Origin: Competibacter_A sp037045685
GTDB lineage: Bacteria; Pseudomonadota; Gammaproteobacteria; Competibacterales; Competibacteraceae
NCBI GenBank assembly: GCA_037045685.1
Contig: JBAOII010000014.1
Coordinates: 62,001 to 126,000 of the forward strand
Length of the DNA: 64,000 nt
Reading direction: 5' to 3'
Shown here: positions 60,946-64,000 of the stretch, one piece after another
Layout of the letters: each line of letters begins with the position of its first letter
Position numbering within the stretch: position 1 is the stretch's first letter
Position numbers and translations under genes: made by a program
The notes under the pieces: model-generated
The model's input: only the letters and a program-made list of their open reading frames with translations
Database searches by the model: none
Told to the model about the DNA's origin: nothing

Positions 60946-62782
60946 ATCGGGATAGGAAGAAGCCTCACGGCCCCTCCCTCCCACACCACCGGACGAACGG
61001 GTCACGTATCCGGCGGTTCGATGGATTGAATTCTTACCGTGCGGCAAGGCTCGGTACTCCCAGGGTCTCGAAATAGCGCAATGGTAATGCCAGAGCCAGG
61101 GCGGGTGTTTTCGACAATCGCCATGGCCCGTGGGCGGACTTGCTGGTGTTCCACGCTTCACGCACGGTTACCCCGCGCTTGCGCAGTTCCCTGTAGCCCG
61201 CCGGCCCCCATTGTTTCCAGAGGTAGCAGCGCAACTTGCGTCGTATCCACTTATCGATGTCGCGCAGAGGGCTCAGCACCTCGGCGATGCCGAAATACGC
61301 TTTCCAGCCAAGCAGGCTTTCTCTCAGCTCCGCCGCGATCACGTCTATGCGGTTGCCTCGGGTACGACGGGTCAGTTCCCGCACTCGATCCTTCAGCTTT
61401 TCAATGGCCTTGTCGGCCACCTTGAGCTTCTTTTCGTTGCGGCCGACCGTGAAACCCAGAAACTTGCGGTTCCAGGGCCGATCCACCGCGCTTTTCAGCG
61501 GATTCACTGTGAGCCTCAGCGAGTCACTTACTAGGCGTGTCACGTTCGCCATCACCCGCTCGCCCGCGCGTTGGCTTTTGACCAGGATGTTGCAGTCATC
61601 GGCATAGCGGGCGAAGCGGTGGCCGCGCCGGTCGAGTTCCCAATCCAGTTCATCCAGTACCACATTGGCCAGCACGGGCGATAACGGGCCGCCTTGCGGT
61701 ACGCCCGTCAGCGTGGCTTCGAGCTTGCCGTCCACCACCACGCCCGCCTTGAGGAAGCGGTTGATCAGGCGCAGCACGTCGGCGTCTTCGGTGCGGGTTT
61801 TGAGCCGCGCCATGAGCCGGTCGTGGTTGACCCGGTCAAAAAAGGCTTGCAGGTCCATGTCGACCACCCAGCCGTAGCCTTCGCGGATCGTCGCCTGGAC
61901 GTGGCGCACGGCCTGATGGGCCGAGCGTCCAGGGCGGAAGCCATAGCTGTTCGGGTGGAAGTGGGGTTCCCATTGCGCGCTGATGATCTGCGCAATGGCT
62001 TGCTGGATGAAGCGGTCCAACACCGTGGGGATGCCCAGAGGGCGGGTTTTTCCGTCCCCTTTCGGGATGTCCACTCGCTTGACCGGTTGCGGGCGGTAGT
62101 GCCCCGTTTCCAGTTGCGCGCGGATGTCCAGCCAGCGGTGTTTGAGGTACTCGGGGAGTTCTTCGACGGTCATGCCGTCGATGCCCGGCGCGCCTTTGTT
62201 CTGGCGCACTCGCTTCAAGGCGCGTTGCAGGTTGGCCCGTTCCAACACTTGGGCCAACAACGCGCAGGGAGGAATCGACTCGGGGTGTCCATCCGATCCA
62301 GCCACGGGTTCACCCGGCGGCGGGGCCGCCGCCAGCCGAGGCTGGAGGTCTGGTGCGTTCTCGTTGCTCTTCGTCATGGTCCTTTGTCTTCCATCGTTCG
62401 GGCCTTCGGCGGGGGCTGCCGCCTAATATGCCCTCTGCTGACTTCTCCACGGTATTCGGCGCCCGTCTCCAGGCGCCCGGCTTCGATCTCTTGAAGCACC
62501 GGGGAGATCTCCCGGGGTAAGACACGTTACCTTCGCGGCATAGACGCCGGATTTACAAAATGCACCCCTTCGCAGATGGAGGACTTCGTGGTCACGTGCC
62601 CACTCGTCCCGGATGCATCACGCCTCATATCCGGTTTTTGTTCATCGCCCCGCCGTTTCGGATTGGGCTTCCTCCAGACCCCGCCTCGCGACGACGCCCT
62701 TGCCCTTCTCCTTGCCTTCGGCTCTGCGTAAACCTGGCCATAGGACTTCCACCTATGAAGTAACGCGCCATGCCCGGCGCAC
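60946..62782 (-). mobile_element. Group II intron (class C-like) inserted in an attC site
   Basis: About 1837 bp on the minus strand. The 5' end reads GTGCGCCGGGCATGG, the usual start of this intron group. The 3' end has a domain V-like stem (AACCGCCGGATACGTGACCC with GTTCGTCCGGTGG) and domain VI ending CCTATCCCGAT. About 405 nt of ribozyme precede the maturase gene. Removing it joins CACGT to TAGAT, which restores a GTTAGAT attC core. Boundaries are set by this fit and may be off by a base or two. Confidence 0.8.
61034..62377 (-). CDS. ltrA: Group II intron reverse transcriptase/maturase
   Basis: 447 residues. RT domain: NKGAPGIDGMTVEELPEYLK, RPLGIPTVLDRFIQQAIAQI, GFRPGRSAHQAVRHVQ, VVDMDLQAFFDRVNHDRLM, TGVPQGGPLSPVLANVVLDE and the catalytic FARYADDCNILVKSQRAGE. 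Maturase domain X and a GIIM-like end follow. There is no HNH endonuclease, as in class C introns. It splices and moves the intron. Confidence 0.97.
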   Translation of the reverse strand: MTKSNENAPDLQPRLAAAPPPGEPVAGSDGHPESIPPCALLAQVLERANLQRALKRVRQNKGAPGIDGMTVEELPEYLKHRWLDIRAQLETGHYRPQPVKRVDIPKGDGKTRPLGIPTVLDRFIQQAIAQIISAQWEPHFHPNSYGFRPGRSAHQAVRHVQATIREGYGWVVDMDLQAFFDRVNHDRLMARLKTRTEDADVLRLINRFLKAGVVVDGKLEATLTGVPQGGPLSPVLANVVLDELDWELDRRGHRFARYADDCNILVKSQRAGERVMANVTRLVSDSLRLTVNPLKSAVDRPWNRKFLGFTVGRNEKKLKVADKAIEKLKDRVRELTRRTRGNRIDVIAAELRESLLGWKAYFGIAEVLSPLRDIDKWIRRKLRCYLWKQWGPAGYRELRKRGVTVREAWNTSKSAHGPWRLSKTPALALALPLRYFETLGVPSLAAR

Positions 62783-62846
62783 ACGTGGAGGTAACCGGCG
62801 CTGCGCGGCTTTATCGCGAAGCGTCCGGTGGACCGCAGGGTTGGGC
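62783..62846 (-). other. attC site of the VOC cassette, split by the group II intron
   Basis: On the minus strand: R'' core GCCCAAC (62846-62840), an imperfect palindromic arm CCTGCGGTCCACCGGACG, a variable loop, GCGCCGGTTACCTCCACGT, then the intron. The R' core GT|TAGAT is completed at 60941-60945 beyond the intron. The reconstituted site fits RYYYAAC...GTTRRRY. Confidence 0.7.
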
Positions 62847-62886
62847 GTCATACAGCAGCGCTTACGGTGAGAAGATGTCGTTTTCA

Positions 62887-63270
62887 TTACGTCTGATAGG
62901 ACGATATTTCAATGAGATTGCCATCCGGATCCCGAAAGTAAACGGACGTTATCGGGCCAAGAGCGCCAGTGCGAGGAACTGGCCCTTCTTCGATCTTTAT
63001 GTCGTACTCGCGTAGATGGTCGATGACTGATTCGGGCGACTCACAGGTAACGAAGCACAAGTCGGCCGAACCGGGGACGGGATGGTTTGCGTGAGGGGCG
63101 ATGGGCGCATCAGCGGGATGAAGGTTGATCTTCGATTGCCCAAAGGCAAGCGCTTTCCGCCCGGCGCCAAAAGTAACAGGCGCCATGCCAAGAACTTTCT
63201 GATAGAAGGAAATTATTGCATCCACATCTCGCACGGTAAGTACGAAATGATCGAGGCGCTCAATTTGCAT
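62887..63270 (-). CDS. VOC-family (glyoxalase/bleomycin-resistance fold) protein in a gene cassette
   Basis: 127 residues from MQIERLDHF at 63270, just after an attC core. Motifs: DHFVLTVRDVDAIISFYQKV, ALAFGQSKINLHPAD, PGSADLCFVTCES and ITSVYFRDPDGNLIEISSYQ. The His at residue 8 and Glu near the end of the domain are the usual metal ligands. The substrate cannot be told. Its stop is 41 bp before the next attC. Confidence 0.9.
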   Translation of the reverse strand: MQIERLDHFVLTVRDVDAIISFYQKVLGMAPVTFGAGRKALAFGQSKINLHPADAPIAPHANHPVPGSADLCFVTCESPESVIDHLREYDIKIEEGPVPRTGALGPITSVYFRDPDGNLIEISSYQT

Positions 63271-63290
63271 GAGGACTCCCAGTGTTTGAC

Positions 63291-63370
63291 GCCCAACGTT
63301 GAAGTTCAGCCAACGGCGGAAGCAAGCGAAGCTTGCTGTAGCCGGTCGGCTGGAACGCAGGGTTGGTCGG
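63291..63370 (-). other. attC site between two cassettes
   Basis: R' core GTTGGGC (63297-63291 on the minus strand) follows a stem that includes AAGCTTCGCTTGC and GGCTGAACTTCAAC. The R'' side is degenerate (GACCAAC). It separates the VOC gene from the DUF7660-like gene. Confidence 0.65.
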
Positions 63371-63374
63371 CAAC

Positions 63375-63665
63375 TCACTCATAGATTTTTCCGCAGTAGA
63401 GAAACACAGCGAACTTCCGCCACAGGCTGACCGACGACAAGCCTTGCTTTGAACCAAAATTGCTGTCCTCTGCCCACGCAATTGCCGCCTCAAGGAAAGA
63501 ATCAATTTAGGTGTTCTCCCAGCCTCCGACATCAGGGCCATAAGGCGATGCTGCATCCTTGCTCTCGGCTTGAGCCGCCGATCTACGATCCTGGGTGAGC
63601 GCGCGAACGAAGGCCAAGAAAGATTCTTGATCCGAGACGTGCTCTAGTTGCTCATGAAGTTTCAT
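63375..63665 (-). pseudogene. DUF7660-like cassette protein with an in-frame stop
   Basis: Met 63665 starts MKLHEQLEHVSDQESFLAFV, RALTQDRRSAAQ and SPYGPDVGGWENT, then TAA (63509-63507). In the same frame the protein continues IDSFLEAAIAWAEDSNFGSK and ends at TGA 63377-63375, the expected rest of the small family (about 96 residues). The family is common in gene cassettes as far as I recall; the name is from memory of the motif. One base change to TAA breaks it. Confidence 0.6.
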
Positions 63666-63682
63666 TGGAGCTCGCTTTTGAC

Positions 63683-63772
63683 GCCCAACGTCCGAGGTGA
63701 GGGGCGGCCGACCGAAGGGAGGGAACCCAGAAGCGCAGCTTCTGGGCCGTCCCATCGACCGAATGGTTAGGC
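63683..63772 (-). other. attC site between two cassettes
   Basis: Clear attC on the minus strand: R'' GCCTAAC at 63772-63766, L'' side CATTCGGTCGATGGGACGG, a central hairpin CCCAGAAGCTGCGCTTCTGGG, the complementary arm TCGGTCGGCCGCCCC, then R' GTTGGGC at 63689-63683. The stop codon of the gene to its right is inside R''. Confidence 0.85.
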
Positions 63773-64000
63773 GTAGTTGCCATTGGGATCTAGACGGTCG
63801 CGCATTCTTCTACTCTTGATGTCGCCTTGCACACAATACTTGCAAAGACAGCGCGGTGGCGAGCCCTTCGCATTGGGGAGGAAACGCCAGCCAACGCTGG
63901 GAAGGACGCGGATGGAAGTTATCTCGGAGGCGGCGATGCCTCTTGGGATAACAACCTCGTAACCAAGCAAGCGTTCATTGCGAAGGCGCGCGGTTGCCAC
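63767..64000 (-). CDS. Cassette-encoded cysteine-containing protein, 5' end at the window edge
   Basis: The frame is open at base 64000 and stops at TAA in the attC R'' core, typical of cassette genes. At least 77 residues: LGYEVVIPRGIAASEITSI, RVLPSVGWRFLPNAKGSPPR, then CLCKYCVQGDIKSRR. The CxCxxC with a later polar tail may bind a metal. I recognise no family, and the true start may be outside the window. Confidence 0.6.
   Translation of the reverse strand: MATARLRNERLLGYEVVIPRGIAASEITSIRVLPSVGWRFLPNAKGSPPRCLCKYCVQGDIKSRRMRDRLDPNGNYA

Overview
The window is GC-rich, densely coded bacterial chromosome from a proteobacterium, most likely a gammaproteobacterium. The gene mix (phosphotransacetylase/acetate kinase with a PHA-synthase-like DUF3141 protein, homodimeric pyruvate dehydrogenase E1, Kdp potassium pump, type I secretion of RTX proteins, ProQ, MurI, PyrF) would suit a Competibacter-like storage organism. 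That assignment is inference, because no rRNA or other marker lies in the window.

Layout. 1-1.34 kb: AT-rich 3' part of a large serine recombinase, the end of an integrated element that cuts a chromosomal membrane-protein gene. 1.3-6.9 kb (minus strand): a frameshifted DUF2254 membrane protein, an unassigned multi-spanning membrane protein, two hypothetical proteins and FabI. 7-14.7 kb (minus): two small secreted proteins, ackA, pta, a DUF3141 hydrolase with a cysteine lipase box, and a SulP transporter. 14.8-18.4 kb (minus): sigma-54 activator, ABM-type monooxygenase, secreted SnoaL-like protein and a Tat-signal glycine-rich peptide with four Trp-Ile-Asn motifs. That peptide resembles cyclophane (GrrA-type) RiPP precursors and is my main candidate for an undescribed system. 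18.5-24.0 kb (plus): two tandem RTX genes, made by a segmental duplication that also copied the terminator and the first codons of the type I secretion ATPase gene that follows. Its HlyD-like partner is at 40.8-42.2 kb.

24.1-25.0 kb: remnant of a sodium-pump decarboxylase beta subunit. 25.3-35.3 kb (minus): an elaborate kdp operon with three consecutive mini-membrane proteins, kdpA, kdpB, kdpC, a CorA-like gene, kdpD and kdpE, and a likely KdpE box upstream. 35.4-39.9 kb: ProQ, an orphan aceE, a DUF4124-like protein and a GFA enzyme. 42.4-46.0 kb: a hybrid histidine kinase with an ABC-substrate-binding-like sensor. 46.0-48.6 kb: an ECF sigma / anti-sigma / subtilase operon. 48.8-54.1 kb: a badly frameshifted stretch with a DUF3616 protein, a NACHT-ATPase/formylglycine-enzyme fusion, a SleB-like hydrolase and a paralogue of the hypothetical gene at 4.4 kb. 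55.1-60.5 kb: DegP-type protease, an IS5-family element, a small redox cluster, murI and pyrF.

60.6-64 kb: the distal end of an integron gene-cassette array on the minus strand (a small membrane protein, a VOC protein, a DUF7660-like protein with an internal stop, and a cysteine-rich protein) with recognisable attC sites, one of them split by a group II intron carrying an LtrA maturase. The integrase, if present, lies beyond the right edge.

At least ten genes with clear family signatures are broken by one or more single-base frameshifts. Sequencing or assembly indels explain this at least as well as true gene decay, so "frameshifted" entries should not be read as proven pseudogenes.
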